Shown: positions 24,355 to 33,353, counted from the first letter of the stretch. The stretch is 64,000 nucleotides of DNA from Lachnospiraceae bacterium (GCA_017461725.1 JAFTXG010000027.1:1-64000), one strand, 5' to 3'. The notes: generated by a model from the letters alone, not told the origin. Made by a program: numbers and translations.

Positions 24355-25743
24355 TTACTCAACCACAGTCACCATTCCGCAGCACACAAAATCGGTATCA
24401 ATATAGTGGGCGATCGCCTTCAGATGAAGGTTTCTCTCGTCACAGATCGCATTCGGCGTCCCGGCGGTATCCAGCGTCTCCGGCAGCACGAACTTTACGC
24501 AGCGCACCAGCACATCCCGGCAGCTCGACTCATCGTGTGCAGGAATCACCATGGTTTTCACGCCTCTGGACAATTCCAGCCCCTCATCCGTCACCTCATA
24601 GAGCAGCAGTGCCAATGCCACCCGCTTGCCGGGGCAGACGCTTCGGATGGTCACATCAACCTCCACGATGCGCCCCAGAGAAGAAAGCAGGACCTCTCCC
24701 TCGGTAAACACCAGCGCATCCCGGCAGCCCTCCACGGTCAGAGCCATCGGCACAGGGCAGGGCTCGGGAATCACGATCACTTCATCATCACAGTCTACCA
24801 GCACACTGGGCGAAGGGAAGTCTACCTCATGATCCTCGCTGTCGGAGTAAGTCACGTCCTCATTGACTTCCAACACACCGTCTCTCACTCCTGTGTGGCG
24901 GATCACGAAGGAAACCGTCGCCGTCTCGTCCGCAGTCACTCCCAGTTCGTCAATTCTCCATACAAAGGTCCGATCACCGGTCTGTTCCACCGCACCATGG
25001 CTGGGTGTGCCGATGCTGACAAGCGTGAAGTCCTCAGTCAATTCCTCCTCAATCACAATATCCGTCGCACCGGGGCCGGAAATGGTCTGTGCCAGATTCT
25101 CAAACAGCTCCACCAGTTCCGCTGCGTTGGGGGTAATGCGAAGAAATTCATCCTTGGGGGAAGATGCCCAGGCAGTGAGTGCATCGATATTAATTCCGCC
25201 GTTTCCGGTGAGACCGATAACGTAGATCTGAATCCCCAGCGCTTTAGCCGCCTCGGCGATAGCGTCGGCGGAACCGCCCACTGTAGTCTCTCCGTCGGTG
25301 AACATGATTATGATTTTTTGATTATCGGAAACCGCAGATAGCAATGCAATGGCTTTATTAAAGGCATCCACGTGGTTGGTTCTCCCGTTGGACACCAGAT
25401 CGTCGATGGCATCTTTCAGATCATCCACCGAGGTGATCAGCTGCGTATCCTGGGTGGCATCATCAGAAAAGCTGACCACGCCGATGCGGCTGCCGCCTCC
25501 GATCTGCCCGTCAGTCTGTCCATCGGTATTTTCATCAATAATGTCCACAAACGCCTTGGCACCCAGCTTCAGATTGGCCAGAGGTTCCCCCTCCATGCTT
25601 CCCGATCGGTCAAGCACCAGAACCATATCAGCAGGATTTTCATTAATATTCGGTGATGCCTCCACCGACAGAGTCACCGTCAGCGTACCCCGGCAGGGGA
25701 TTTCATTGGTTGAAACCGTTTTATTTCCAATTGGTTGACTCAT
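24355..25743 (-). CDS. von Willebrand factor A domain protein
   Basis: 462 residues. An N-terminal beta segment precedes a vWA domain (about 38-220) with an intact metal site: DRSGSM, then Thr in the NGRTNH loop and FTDGETT. The remainder resembles repeated beta-sandwich or DUF11-like modules (EELTEDFTLVSIGTPSHGAVEQTG; VEVDVTIRSVCPGKRVALALLLYEV). Cysteines cluster in the C-terminal part. There is no signal peptide or anchor. AAGGAGG lies ten bases ahead of the ATG. Such proteins are frequent in Lachnospiraceae; role unknown. Confidence 0.85.
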   Translation of the reverse strand: MSQPIGNKTVSTNEIPCRGTLTVTLSVEASPNINENPADMVLVLDRSGSMEGEPLANLKLGAKAFVDIIDENTDGQTDGQIGGGSRIGVVSFSDDATQDTQLITSVDDLKDAIDDLVSNGRTNHVDAFNKAIALLSAVSDNQKIIIMFTDGETTVGGSADAIAEAAKALGIQIYVIGLTGNGGINIDALTAWASSPKDEFLRITPNAAELVELFENLAQTISGPGATDIVIEEELTEDFTLVSIGTPSHGAVEQTGDRTFVWRIDELGVTADETATVSFVIRHTGVRDGVLEVNEDVTYSDSEDHEVDFPSPSVLVDCDDEVIVIPEPCPVPMALTVEGCRDALVFTEGEVLLSSLGRIVEVDVTIRSVCPGKRVALALLLYEVTDEGLELSRGVKTMVIPAHDESSCRDVLVRCVKFVLPETLDTAGTPNAICDERNLHLKAIAHYIDTDFVCCGMVTVVE

Positions 25744-25770
25744 CAACAGTATACCTCCTTAAGAGCTTAC

Positions 25771-25788
25771 ACTATAGAATATGTCGAA
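25771..25788 (-). promoter_or_regulatory. Possible Spo0A box ahead of the vWA gene
   Basis: TGTCGAA (25782-25788) lies 5 bp upstream of a minus-strand -10 TATAGT (25771-25776). No good -35 is visible, as expected if an activator such as Spo0A~P replaces it. A single heptamer could be chance. Confidence 0.35.
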
Positions 25789-25956
25789 ACGCGGCGAACG
25801 GTTAATCTCCGGCACCGATTTCAAATGGTTAACTCTGTCTCTGAATCGAAAAGCCTTTGACATCTCACCGGCATCACTTTATAATAAAGAAAACTGGATG
25901 TGCATTTTTCTTTCCGCAATCGCAGCTACTGATTTTTGTATACAAGGAGACTCACC

Positions 25957-26340
25957 ATGCCCACCACCCATCTTCCACACGACCACGGCCATAACCACGA
26001 TACCCAGCATATTTTGGAACACATGCCCTGCCTTGAGGCCGCTTCTGAGGGTGCTGCCCTGTTTTCCCTGCTGGGCGACAGCTCGCGCATCCGCATCTTC
26101 TGGCTTCTGTGCCATACGGAGGAATGCGTCTGCAATATTGCCGCTGCAGTGGGGATGAGCGATGCCGCCGTCTCCCATCACCTGAAAATTCTTCGCCTGA
26201 ACAATATGATCTCCAGCCGCCGGGAGGGCAAGGAGATACACTATTCCCTGGCGGATAACGATCAGGCACGGTTTGCCCACCGGATTCTGGATGATTTCTT
26301 CCGGATCAATTGTCCCTGTGACCATCCGCATGAAACCTGA
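25957..26340 (+). CDS. ArsR/SmtB-family metal-sensing repressor
   Basis: 127 residues with a winged helix: LFSLLGDSSRIRIFWLL...CVCNIAAAVGMSDAAVSHHLKILRLNNMISSRREGKEIHYSL. The ECVC pair falls in the alpha-3 (cadC/arsR) position. The N-terminus is His-rich (HLPHDHGHNHD) and the C-terminus has CPCDHPHE, both potential Zn/Cd ligands. ATG 25957 follows AAGGAGA. It is the natural candidate to bind the inverted repeat ahead of the metal ATPase operon 3 kb away. Confidence 0.9.
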   Translation: MPTTHLPHDHGHNHDTQHILEHMPCLEAASEGAALFSLLGDSSRIRIFWLLCHTEECVCNIAAAVGMSDAAVSHHLKILRLNNMISSRREGKEIHYSLADNDQARFAHRILDDFFRINCPCDHPHET

Positions 26341-26410
26341 GACGCCTGTCAAATCGGATTTACTTATTCACGCATTACTATACGAATTACCCTCGAAAAG
26401 GAGAAAAACC

Positions 26411-26905
26411 ATGAGCGTTGTCAATGAACCCAAATACAAAAACGGCCTTCTTCAGGCCATCCGTGAGCAGTTGGAGCACCGCGCACTGTGGATGTATCTG
26501 CTGTGCGACGAGGCAAAAAAGAAAGGGCTTGATCCCGAGGAGTACGCTCCCGCGGCCATCAAGCGCTGTGGACTCTATCAGGGTGCAAACCTGGTAAAAA
26601 AGGGCGGCAAGGACCAGAGCCTTAAGGGTCTGAAAAAGGCACTCTTTGGCAAGCCCGCTCAGCTGGTATTCGAGATGAAGATTCTGCGCTGCACCGACGA
26701 CAATCTGGACATCGACTTCCACTACTGTCCTCTGGTAAAGGCATGGCAGCGTCAGGGCTGCTCCGACGAGGAACTCTGCCGCCTCTGCGATCACGCCATG
26801 TGCGGAGACCGCGGTATCGCCGAGAGCTTTGGCTGTCAGCTGGAGCTGCCAAAGACCATCGCAAAGGGTGACGGTGTGTGCCAGATCCGGTTTGTGCGGA
26901 AGTAG
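26411..26905 (+). CDS. L-2-amino-thiazoline-4-carboxylate hydrolase-like protein
   Basis: 164-residue protein resembling the ATC hydrolase family (PF14196). It has a helical N-terminal half (LLQAIREQLEHRALWMYLLCDEAKKKGLDPEEYAPAAIKRCGLYQG). A C-terminal half carries FHYCPLVKAW and conserved Cys and Asp residues (EELCRLCDHAMCGDRGIAESFG). ATG follows AAAGGAG. The hydrolase activity is known for one member only, so the real reaction here is open. Confidence 0.65.
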   Translation: MSVVNEPKYKNGLLQAIREQLEHRALWMYLLCDEAKKKGLDPEEYAPAAIKRCGLYQGANLVKKGGKDQSLKGLKKALFGKPAQLVFEMKILRCTDDNLDIDFHYCPLVKAWQRQGCSDEELCRLCDHAMCGDRGIAESFGCQLELPKTIAKGDGVCQIRFVRK

Positions 26906-26914
26906 TCATACGCT

Positions 26915-27145
26915 AAAAGGGCTGCGGCGAAAGTGCCGTTCTGCTTGATTTATAAAGATCCCCTCAGAAATAAACCCAAGAAACGCGCTCTCGCTCCACT
27001 CCGTCTCGCAGCGGATACTAAGTTCATCCGTCGCCTACTGGCTAGGATTCACTAAGTACCGGCGGCCGGAGAGGGTTTCTCTTTCGTTTATTTCTGAGGG
27101 GATCTTTTTCAAATGAAACATCTGCACTTTCGGCGCAGCCCCTTA
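26915..27145. repeat. Nested inverted-repeat element between convergent genes
   Basis: The inner arms are perfect over 22 bp (26954-26975 and 27086-27107, AAAGATCCCCTCAGAAATAAA...). The outer arms of about 22 bp (26915-26936 and 27124-27145) match with two mismatches. The 110-nt centre is GC-rich, holds ACTAAGT twice, and has smaller complementary segments. No coding frame of note. It could be a palindromic repeat (MITE-like), a structured RNA, or a very large bidirectional terminator. Confidence 0.7.
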
Positions 27146-27155
27146 ATTACCGTCG

Positions 27156-29024
27156 TCATAGTTTCTTCGTATCTAGCGCCCTCATGGCATTGACCACCGC
27201 GATCACCATGACGCCCACGTCGGCGAAGATCGCCAGCCACATATCGGCTTTACCGATAGCGCCCAAAATCAGGCACAACGCCTTGACGGTCAGCGCAAAC
27301 CAGATATTCTGGTGCACGATACCCAGGCACTTTCGGGAGATTTTCATCGCCAGTGCGATCTTTGCGGGGTCATCGTCCATCAGGACCACATCCGCCGCCT
27401 CGATGGCCGCGTCGCTGCCCATGGCCCCCATGGCGATACCGATGTCCGCTCTGGAGAGCACCGGCGCATCGTTGATGCCGTCGCCCACAAAGGCCAGTTT
27501 TTCCCTGCCGGTCTTCTGCTCCAGCAGTTTCTCCACCCAGTCGACCTTGTCGCCGGGAAGCAGCTCACTGTGATATTCGTCCACAGCCAAGTCCTTCGCC
27601 ACCGCGGCAGCCACCTGCTCACTGTCTCCGGTCAGCATGACAGTCCTCTTCACTCCCGCGGATTTCAGTCCGGCGATGGCCTGCTTCGCCGTCGGTTTTA
27701 CCACGTCACCGATGACGATATGGCCTGCGTACGCACCGTCCACCGCCACATGGACGATGGTTCCGGTCACCTCGCAGGGGTCGTGGGTGATACCGATTTT
27801 CTTCATCAGTTTATCATTGCCGGCGGCCACCCGCTTGCCATCGACGATGGCGCGCACGCCGTGACCGGCCACCTCATCAAATCCCTCGATCCGGGACAGA
27901 TCCAGCTCCTCCGGGCATGCCTCCCGCAGACTCTTGCTGATGGGATGGGTGGAATAGCACTCTGCCAGCGCCGCCAGCGTCAGCAGTTCGTCCGCCTCCA
28001 TCCCGCCCGCAGGATGAACAGCCTTCACCTCAAACACACCCCTGGTCAGTGTTCCGGTCTTGTCAAACACCACATGAGCACTCTCCGCCAACGCCTCCAG
28101 GTAGATGGAGCCCTTCACCAGGATGCCTCGGGCGGAGGCCCCGCCGATTCCGCCGAAGAAGGACAGCGGAATGGAGATCACCAGCGCACAGGGACAGCTG
28201 ATGACCAGGAAGGTCAGACCTCTGGTGATCCAGTCGCCCCAGCCTGCCGGCTGGCCCAAAATCAGTACATTGAACAGCGGCGGCAGCACGGCCAGTGCCA
28301 GTGCCGCGTAACACACGATGGGTGTGTAATATTTCGCAAAGCGGGTGATGAAATTCTCCGCCTTCGACTTTTTCATGGCTGAGTTTTCCACCAGCTCCAG
28401 CACCTTGGACACAGTGGACTCGCCGAACTCCTTGGTGGTTCTCACCTTCAGCAGTCCGGTCATATTGATGCAGCCGCTGATGATCTCATCGCCCACAGCC
28501 ACATCTCTGGGAAGGCTCTCTCCGGTCAGCGCGCTGGTATTTAAGGTGGAAACACCTTCCTCCACCACACCGTCGATGGGCACCTTCTCACCGGGCAGAA
28601 TGACGATCACCGTGCCGATCTCCACATCGTCGGGGTCCACCTGCTCGAGGCCGTCCTCCGTCTCGACGTTCGCGTAATCGGGACTGATGTCCATCAGGTC
28701 ACTGATGCTTTTGCGGCTCTTACCCACCGCGTAGCTCTGGAACAGCTCGCCGACCTGGTAAAACAGCATAACCGCCACACCCTCCAGGAAATCGCCCAGA
28801 AGGACCGCGCCGACGGTGGCCACCGCCATCAGAAAATTCTCATCGAACACTTCACCGTGGGTGATACCCCAGACGGCCTTACGCAGGATATCGTATCCCA
28901 CAATAAAGTAGGGAATCAGATACAAAAGCTGCCAAAGACCCTCCAACTGCAGTGCCAGCAACACCACCAGCAATGCCGCAGCCGCCAGAATCCGGTACAG
29001 CATGATTTTTTGTTTACGGTTCAT
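27156..29024 (-). CDS. Zn/Cd/Pb-type P1B ATPase
   Basis: Exports divalent heavy metal across the membrane. The 622-residue protein has N-terminal transmembrane helices and the actuator loop TGES. It also has the metal-transport motif SCPCALVIS, phosphorylation site DKTGTLT, HP motif STHPISKS and GDGINDAP. The CPC motif and the absence of Cu-type features favour the ZntA/CadA group. It has no N-terminal HMA domain. The gene for a separate HMA protein lies immediately upstream with a 12-bp gap. Confidence 0.94.
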   Translation of the reverse strand: MNRKQKIMLYRILAAAALLVVLLALQLEGLWQLLYLIPYFIVGYDILRKAVWGITHGEVFDENFLMAVATVGAVLLGDFLEGVAVMLFYQVGELFQSYAVGKSRKSISDLMDISPDYANVETEDGLEQVDPDDVEIGTVIVILPGEKVPIDGVVEEGVSTLNTSALTGESLPRDVAVGDEIISGCINMTGLLKVRTTKEFGESTVSKVLELVENSAMKKSKAENFITRFAKYYTPIVCYAALALAVLPPLFNVLILGQPAGWGDWITRGLTFLVISCPCALVISIPLSFFGGIGGASARGILVKGSIYLEALAESAHVVFDKTGTLTRGVFEVKAVHPAGGMEADELLTLAALAECYSTHPISKSLREACPEELDLSRIEGFDEVAGHGVRAIVDGKRVAAGNDKLMKKIGITHDPCEVTGTIVHVAVDGAYAGHIVIGDVVKPTAKQAIAGLKSAGVKRTVMLTGDSEQVAAAVAKDLAVDEYHSELLPGDKVDWVEKLLEQKTGREKLAFVGDGINDAPVLSRADIGIAMGAMGSDAAIEAADVVLMDDDPAKIALAMKISRKCLGIVHQNIWFALTVKALCLILGAIGKADMWLAIFADVGVMVIAVVNAMRALDTKKL

Positions 29025-29036
29025 ACTCCGCTCCTA

Positions 29037-29258
29037 TCAGTCAAGGAAGATCTCGCAGTCGGACTCCACTTTCTTACAGGCCTTCAGCACATCCGCCATC
29101 ACCGCTGCAGGGTCAGCGCCCTCCAAAAACTCCACCTTCATCTTCTGGGTCATAAAGGATACGGTGGCATCTGCCACACCTGCGGTCTTCTTCGCAGCCT
29201 CCTCCATCTTAGATGCACATACAGCACAGTCTACCTCGATTTTGTAAGTCTTTTTCAT
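29037..29258 (-). CDS. Stand-alone HMA metal-binding protein
   Basis: 73-residue ferredoxin-fold HMA domain with KIEVDCAVCASKMEEAA (CxxC metal site) and ATVSFMTQKMKVEF. It probably binds Zn or Cd and supplies the ATPase, acting as the detached N-terminal domain of that pump. ATG 29258 follows AGGAGA; longer in-frame options lack a ribosome site and would run into the operator. Confidence 0.9.
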   Translation of the reverse strand: MKKTYKIEVDCAVCASKMEEAAKKTAGVADATVSFMTQKMKVEFLEGADPAAVMADVLKACKKVESDCEIFLD

Positions 29259-29284
29259 TGATCTTCTCCTCATCCTCTTTTTAT

Positions 29285-29306
29285 CATTCAAACAATCGTT
29301 TGAATG
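29285..29306. promoter_or_regulatory. ArsR/SmtB-type operator
   Basis: Inverted repeat CATTCAAAC-AATC-GTTTGAATG lies just downstream of the -10 of the HMA/ATPase operon. The TCAAA...TTTGA pattern is typical for ArsR-family metal repressors. Confidence 0.75.
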
Positions 29307-29315
29307 TTCACTTAA

Positions 29316-29344
29316 AGAATACCTCCTGACAATGTATTTGTCAA
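29316..29344 (-). promoter_or_regulatory. Promoter of the HMA-ATPase operon
   Basis: Minus strand: -35 TTGACA (29339-29344), 17-bp spacer, -10 TATTCT (29316-29321). The operator begins about 10 bp beyond. Confidence 0.75.
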
Positions 29345-29395
29345 GAGGTTTCTAGACAAAAATCATCCCACACGCAGAAAACTCTCCGATATCAC

Positions 29396-30355
29396 TCAAA
29401 CGCTTTCATCAGAAATACCTGCCGTCTCCTTCACGATATATCGAGGCCGATGCTTCGTCTCCAGATAAATCTTTCCGATATACTCTCCGATCACGCCAAG
29501 AGAAAGGATCTGCAATCCACCCAGCGCCCATATGGATACACCCAGACTGGCCCATCCGCTGACCACATTGCCGGTGATATAGCTGACTAAACAGTATACC
29601 AGCATGACCAGACTCACCATAAAAGCAAATGCTCCCAGCGTCGTCACAAACCGAATCGGCTTGATCGTAAAAGAGGTGATTCCCTCAAAGGCAAAGGCCA
29701 GCATCTTCTTTAACGGATACTTGGACTCTCCGGCAAACCGCTCGCCACGCTCATAGGTCACTGTCGCCGACGGATAGCCGATCTGCGGAATAATGCCTCG
29801 TAAGAACAGATTTACCTCGTCAAACTCCTCCAGACCGTCAAGCGCTCTCCTGCTCATCAGGCGATAATCCGCATGATTGAACACGATCTCCACGCCAAGG
29901 AACTTCATCACATGATAAAAGCCTTCGGCTGTGGTCTTTTTAAACCAGGTGTCCTTTTCTCTGGAAGAACGCACACCGTATACGATATCATTTCCCGCAT
30001 GGAATGCATCCACCATCTTCTCAATGGCATTCACATCATCCTGCAGGTCTGCATCCAGAGAGATCACTGCGTCCGCATGCTTTTTCGCCTCCATCAAGCC
30101 GGCCAGAAGCGCATTCTGATGCCCTCTGTTTCTGGAGAGACAGAGACCGCAGGTCCAGGGGCTGGTCTCCGAATACCCTTTGATCAACTCCCAGGTATTA
30201 TCCTTTGAACCGTCATTCACATACAACGCGCGGCTTTTTTTATCGATTTTACCGCTCTTCACCATCCCCTCCAAAATCTGATCCAGACGGCTGACCGTCT
30301 CCGGCAGAACCTCCGACTCATTATAACAGGGAATTACCAGATACAAAACTGTCAT
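29396..30355 (-). CDS. Family 2 glycosyltransferase, DPM1/GtrB-like
   Basis: Transfers a sugar to a polyprenyl-phosphate carrier at the inner membrane face. The GT-A domain (about 1-220) has VIPCYNES, LYVNDGSKDNTW, LSRNRGHQNALLAGL and SLDADLQDD. Two C-terminal membrane helices follow (about 235-262 and 270-295), and then the YIGKIYLETKHRPRYIV tail usual for the GtrB group. It lies downstream of a polytopic membrane glycosyltransferase-like gene, suggesting they act as a pair. Confidence 0.92.
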   Translation of the reverse strand: MTVLYLVIPCYNESEVLPETVSRLDQILEGMVKSGKIDKKSRALYVNDGSKDNTWELIKGYSETSPWTCGLCLSRNRGHQNALLAGLMEAKKHADAVISLDADLQDDVNAIEKMVDAFHAGNDIVYGVRSSREKDTWFKKTTAEGFYHVMKFLGVEIVFNHADYRLMSRRALDGLEEFDEVNLFLRGIIPQIGYPSATVTYERGERFAGESKYPLKKMLAFAFEGITSFTIKPIRFVTTLGAFAFMVSLVMLVYCLVSYITGNVVSGWASLGVSIWALGGLQILSLGVIGEYIGKIYLETKHRPRYIVKETAGISDESV

Positions 30356-30389
30356 TTAGCGTTCCTCCTCAACCAATATCGTTTCCCGT

Positions 30390-31865
30390 TTAGTTTGCTG
30401 CATCCTTTAATTGATACAGATAGTAATCGTAAATCTTTCCGGCGAAAAACATGGACGACTCTGCCACACACTCATAGTTTTCCGATCTCAGCTCATATGT
30501 CCTTGTGACAACAAAATCCACTTCGCCGTTTGCCACCACTGCCCGCTGTGAGTCCATGACATCCGGGAGCGGTATATTTAAATAGCAGAAAAACCGGGTA
30601 TTTGGCACAATCCCCGCCGCCGTATAAAAGCCACCGTCCAAAAATCCGTAATTCAACAGTGTGGCATTCTCTTTCCGATTGATGATTTCAGCGAACTGAT
30701 ACTGGGGCATGTCCTCCTTCTCGTAGGACATCAGATACGTATTTCCACTGATCATATAGGCCAAAAGGACCGCCAACACCCCAGTAAGCGCTGTGCTCAA
30801 CCCACAAAACACCCTATCCATCCGTATCCGCCCCAACAGCTTACAGAGAGGGATCAGTCCTACAAATGAGAATACCGCCAAAATAAAACCGTAGTAAACA
30901 TATCCCCGCCCCATGCCGTAGACCGTCAGACAGGTGAGCACCAACACGGTCACCATGTGAAATTTCATACTCCACTTCTCTTTCAGCAGGATCCAGACCA
31001 GACCGATCTCCGTCAGCAGCGCGTACTGGATATTTCGTTTAAATGTCCACTTGGTGGAAAGCCATGCGGTCTCCAGGATAGTACCCAGTTTTTCCCACAA
31101 CGTCTGGGTCTCAGAGATCTCCACGTCCGCATAGAGGAACATATTATCGTAAAAATATACCTGCCAAAGATCACCCAGCGCTCCGTTTACCGCGAAATAG
31201 AGAAGAATCGGCAAGGACACCGCTCCGACACCAGCCAAAACCCAGCCGATGGAGGAAAAAAGTTTTCTGAAACCGCCTTTGCGCAAGGCAATGACCGCAG
31301 GTACAATGAACCATCCCACAAAAAAGCCCAACATCGTATACTTGATCCAGAGCACACAGGCACCCGTGGCTCCGGCCAGGAAAAATCCCCCGCGGCTGAC
31401 CTCCTCGTCCCTTTGCAGTGCAGAAAATGAAACCAGCAGACAGAGCGCGTACATGGGAACACAAAATTCCTCGGCGCTGTCACCATAGGAAAGACTGGGC
31501 GCAGAATACACCAGTGCCGCAAGGATCGGCAGCGTTATCACAGCTGCCCACATACAATATTCTTTTAATGTCCGATAGACACAGAATAAAAACACAGCCG
31601 CCGCCAACACCTCAAACAGATACACGCCGGTAAATGACCCCGGTGAAATCACATACGCAACCGCATGAATCATATAGAGCAGCGGACCTTTCTGCTCATA
31701 AATATCCCGATACAGCACCTTTCCGTGAATCATGGATTTTCCCACCGTATAAAAACAGTTGGAATCTACCCAGTCATTCAGCGGATACAGAAACGAAGAC
31801 TTGGTGCAGATCATCAGCACAGCTGCCGAAATAACAAGACAAAACAAAAACGCTTTTCCCCTCAT
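30390..31865 (-). CDS. Polytopic membrane protein, probable GT-C glycosyltransferase
   Basis: About 491 residues with ten or more hydrophobic segments. An early loop carries YPLNDWVDSNCFYTVGKSMIHGKVLYRDIYEQKGPLLYMIH, where acidic residues and the DIYEQKGP motif resemble lipid-linked-sugar GT-C enzymes. A C-terminal soluble part follows (NYGFLDGGFYTAAGIVPNTRFF...). ATG 31865 follows AAGGA; a longer in-frame start has no site. It is followed at 34 bp by the GtrB-like gene. Donor and acceptor are unknown. Confidence 0.75.
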   Translation of the reverse strand: MRGKAFLFCLVISAAVLMICTKSSFLYPLNDWVDSNCFYTVGKSMIHGKVLYRDIYEQKGPLLYMIHAVAYVISPGSFTGVYLFEVLAAAVFLFCVYRTLKEYCMWAAVITLPILAALVYSAPSLSYGDSAEEFCVPMYALCLLVSFSALQRDEEVSRGGFFLAGATGACVLWIKYTMLGFFVGWFIVPAVIALRKGGFRKLFSSIGWVLAGVGAVSLPILLYFAVNGALGDLWQVYFYDNMFLYADVEISETQTLWEKLGTILETAWLSTKWTFKRNIQYALLTEIGLVWILLKEKWSMKFHMVTVLVLTCLTVYGMGRGYVYYGFILAVFSFVGLIPLCKLLGRIRMDRVFCGLSTALTGVLAVLLAYMISGNTYLMSYEKEDMPQYQFAEIINRKENATLLNYGFLDGGFYTAAGIVPNTRFFCYLNIPLPDVMDSQRAVVANGEVDFVVTRTYELRSENYECVAESSMFFAGKIYDYYLYQLKDAAN

Positions 31866-32050
31866 AATCAATCCTTCCCCCGGCCAACCATCTGTTTCTC
31901 CGGCTGACACTTTAGTACCCCCATATTGTTATAGTCTACCAGTTTTCACCGGAAATGTCTATGTTTTCACTCAATTTTTTTATCTTCAGTAAACTGGTCA
32001 AGCCACACTTCATATCATGTTATTGTAAAAACCTTTTGGAGGTTATTCTC

Positions 32051-32311
32051 ATGAGTGATTTAGCTGCTACTAACTGCGGAAATGGCTGCGGATGCGGCAA
32101 CAACAGTTGTATCTGGATTATCCTGATCCTTCTCTTCTGCTGCGGTGGTTTCGGTTCTTCCGCATCTGACGGATGCGGCTGTGGCAACAGCTGGGGCGAC
32201 AACAGCTGCATCTGGATCATCCTGATCCTGCTCCTTTGCGGCGGATGCGGCAACAGCGGAAACATGTGGGGTGGATGCGGCAACAGCCGTGACAACTGCG
32301 GATGCTGCTGA
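32051..32311 (+). CDS. Small Cys/Gly-rich protein with internal duplication
   Basis: 86 residues built from two copies of a unit: a Gly/Cys/Asn-rich stretch, then NSCIWIILILL, then another Cys/Gly-rich stretch. The two hydrophobic stretches (about 18-30 and 52-64) differ in few residues. Cysteines make up about a seventh of the protein. GGAGG precedes the ATG. Its composition resembles small spore-coat or YjcZ-like proteins, but no family is assigned. Confidence 0.7.
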   Translation: MSDLAATNCGNGCGCGNNSCIWIILILLFCCGGFGSSASDGCGCGNSWGDNSCIWIILILLLCGGCGNSGNMWGGCGNSRDNCGCC

Positions 32312-32342
32312 TCGGCATTTTCGGTCAGTCCGCCTGAATAAT

Positions 32343-32385
32343 CAGGGAGTCCCAAACCGGTTCTGCCGGGGCGGGGCTCCCTGCC
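32343..32385. terminator. Hairpin between convergent small genes
   Basis: CAGGGAGTCCC and GGGGCTCCCTG form a long imperfect stem with a GC-rich loop. Position between two convergent genes suggests a shared terminator; T tracts are weak. Confidence 0.5.
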
Positions 32386-32406
32386 TCATTTTGTCAAATT
32401 ATACTC

Positions 32407-32586
32407 TCACTGTTTCTTTAGGCTGCTCTTATTTGCCGCGCCATTTCCCGGCTTTTTACCGCATACATGTTCCGCCCTGTCAACATTGTTCGATTTTCTT
32501 CTCTGTTTCTCCCAGTCCTTTTTCTTCATGCAAGCTTCATCTATCTCATAGACCGAATCGTCCTCAATGATCAATTTTCTGTTCAT
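32407..32586 (-). CDS. Small basic hypothetical protein (59 aa)
   Basis: Short frame from an ATG with GGAGG at ideal spacing. It begins MNRKLIIEDDSVYEIDEACM and continues with a Lys/Arg-rich tail (KKKDWEKQRRK, KSSLKKQ). No family recognised. The ribosome site, the clean stop and the adjacent terminator-like hairpin support it as a real gene. Confidence 0.55.
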   Translation of the reverse strand: MNRKLIIEDDSVYEIDEACMKKKDWEKQRRKSNNVDRAEHVCGKKPGNGAANKSSLKKQ

Positions 32587-32683
32587 ATTGTTCCTCCGTG
32601 GATTCTCACTACCATTCTATGCATTCATACCTTTCACCGTCTTTGCATAGGATAAAAAGAAGAAGCAAAGGGAGGACACTCCG

Positions 32684-33313
32684 ATGGGACAACAGGACAG
32701 CTGGAAAATGACGCCCCTCGATACCATGCTCTGCAACAATCAGCTGCAGATACTCAAATCCCTTGTCTTCTTTTTCCCACCAGCCAGACAACGGCAGATG
32801 ATTTTTCTGGTAAAGCTGATGGAGCTGCGACAGTGTCTGACACTTCCACTGTCTCGTCTCTCTTCCATTTCTGCCACTGGGTATGGCTCCGAACCCGGTC
32901 AGGAAATGTTTGAACAGATTTTTCCTTACTGCGATCATGAAAAGCAGCAAATCTTCCGCCAGATGCAGAATGCTTTCCAGATAATGAAAACAGTTCAGCA
33001 ATTTTCCGATGCCGGAATGTTTGACAGCTTCAGCGAAATGATGAACAGCGGAGGCTTCGGCAGCATGGAAAATGGTGGTGACACGAACCCCTTTGTGAAT
33101 ATGGGGGGCTTGGGCGGTATGATGGACGCACTCAGCCACATGGGCGGAAACATGAAGTCCGAAGGGAATGCCCCCTCATCAGCCCGCCCTGCCGACCTGA
33201 ACAATGACTCAGGAAATACTTCCGACGGTTTTGCCTCCATGTTCTCCTCCATGATGAACCCGGAACAGAAGGCACTTTTCGCCGAGTATGAAGCCATGCT
33301 CGATGATCTCTGA
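32684..33313 (+). CDS. Hypothetical protein, Met/Gly-rich C-terminal half
   Basis: 209 residues. The N-terminal 100 residues look like a helical domain (PLDTMLCNNQLQILKSLVFFFPPARQRQMIFLVKLMELRQ). The rest is low-complexity, rich in Met, Gly, Ser and Asn (GGFGSMENGGDTNPFVNMGGLGGMMDAL) with an acidic end. A GGAGG site precedes the ATG. It forms a pair with the next gene 40 bp downstream; both look related in theme (helical, small, cytoplasmic) but function is unknown. Confidence 0.75.
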   Translation: MGQQDSWKMTPLDTMLCNNQLQILKSLVFFFPPARQRQMIFLVKLMELRQCLTLPLSRLSSISATGYGSEPGQEMFEQIFPYCDHEKQQIFRQMQNAFQIMKTVQQFSDAGMFDSFSEMMNSGGFGSMENGGDTNPFVNMGGLGGMMDALSHMGGNMKSEGNAPSSARPADLNNDSGNTSDGFASMFSSMMNPEQKALFAEYEAMLDDL

Positions 33314-33353
33314 TCCATATCAACACAATAATCATCAAAGAAAGGAATCTCCC

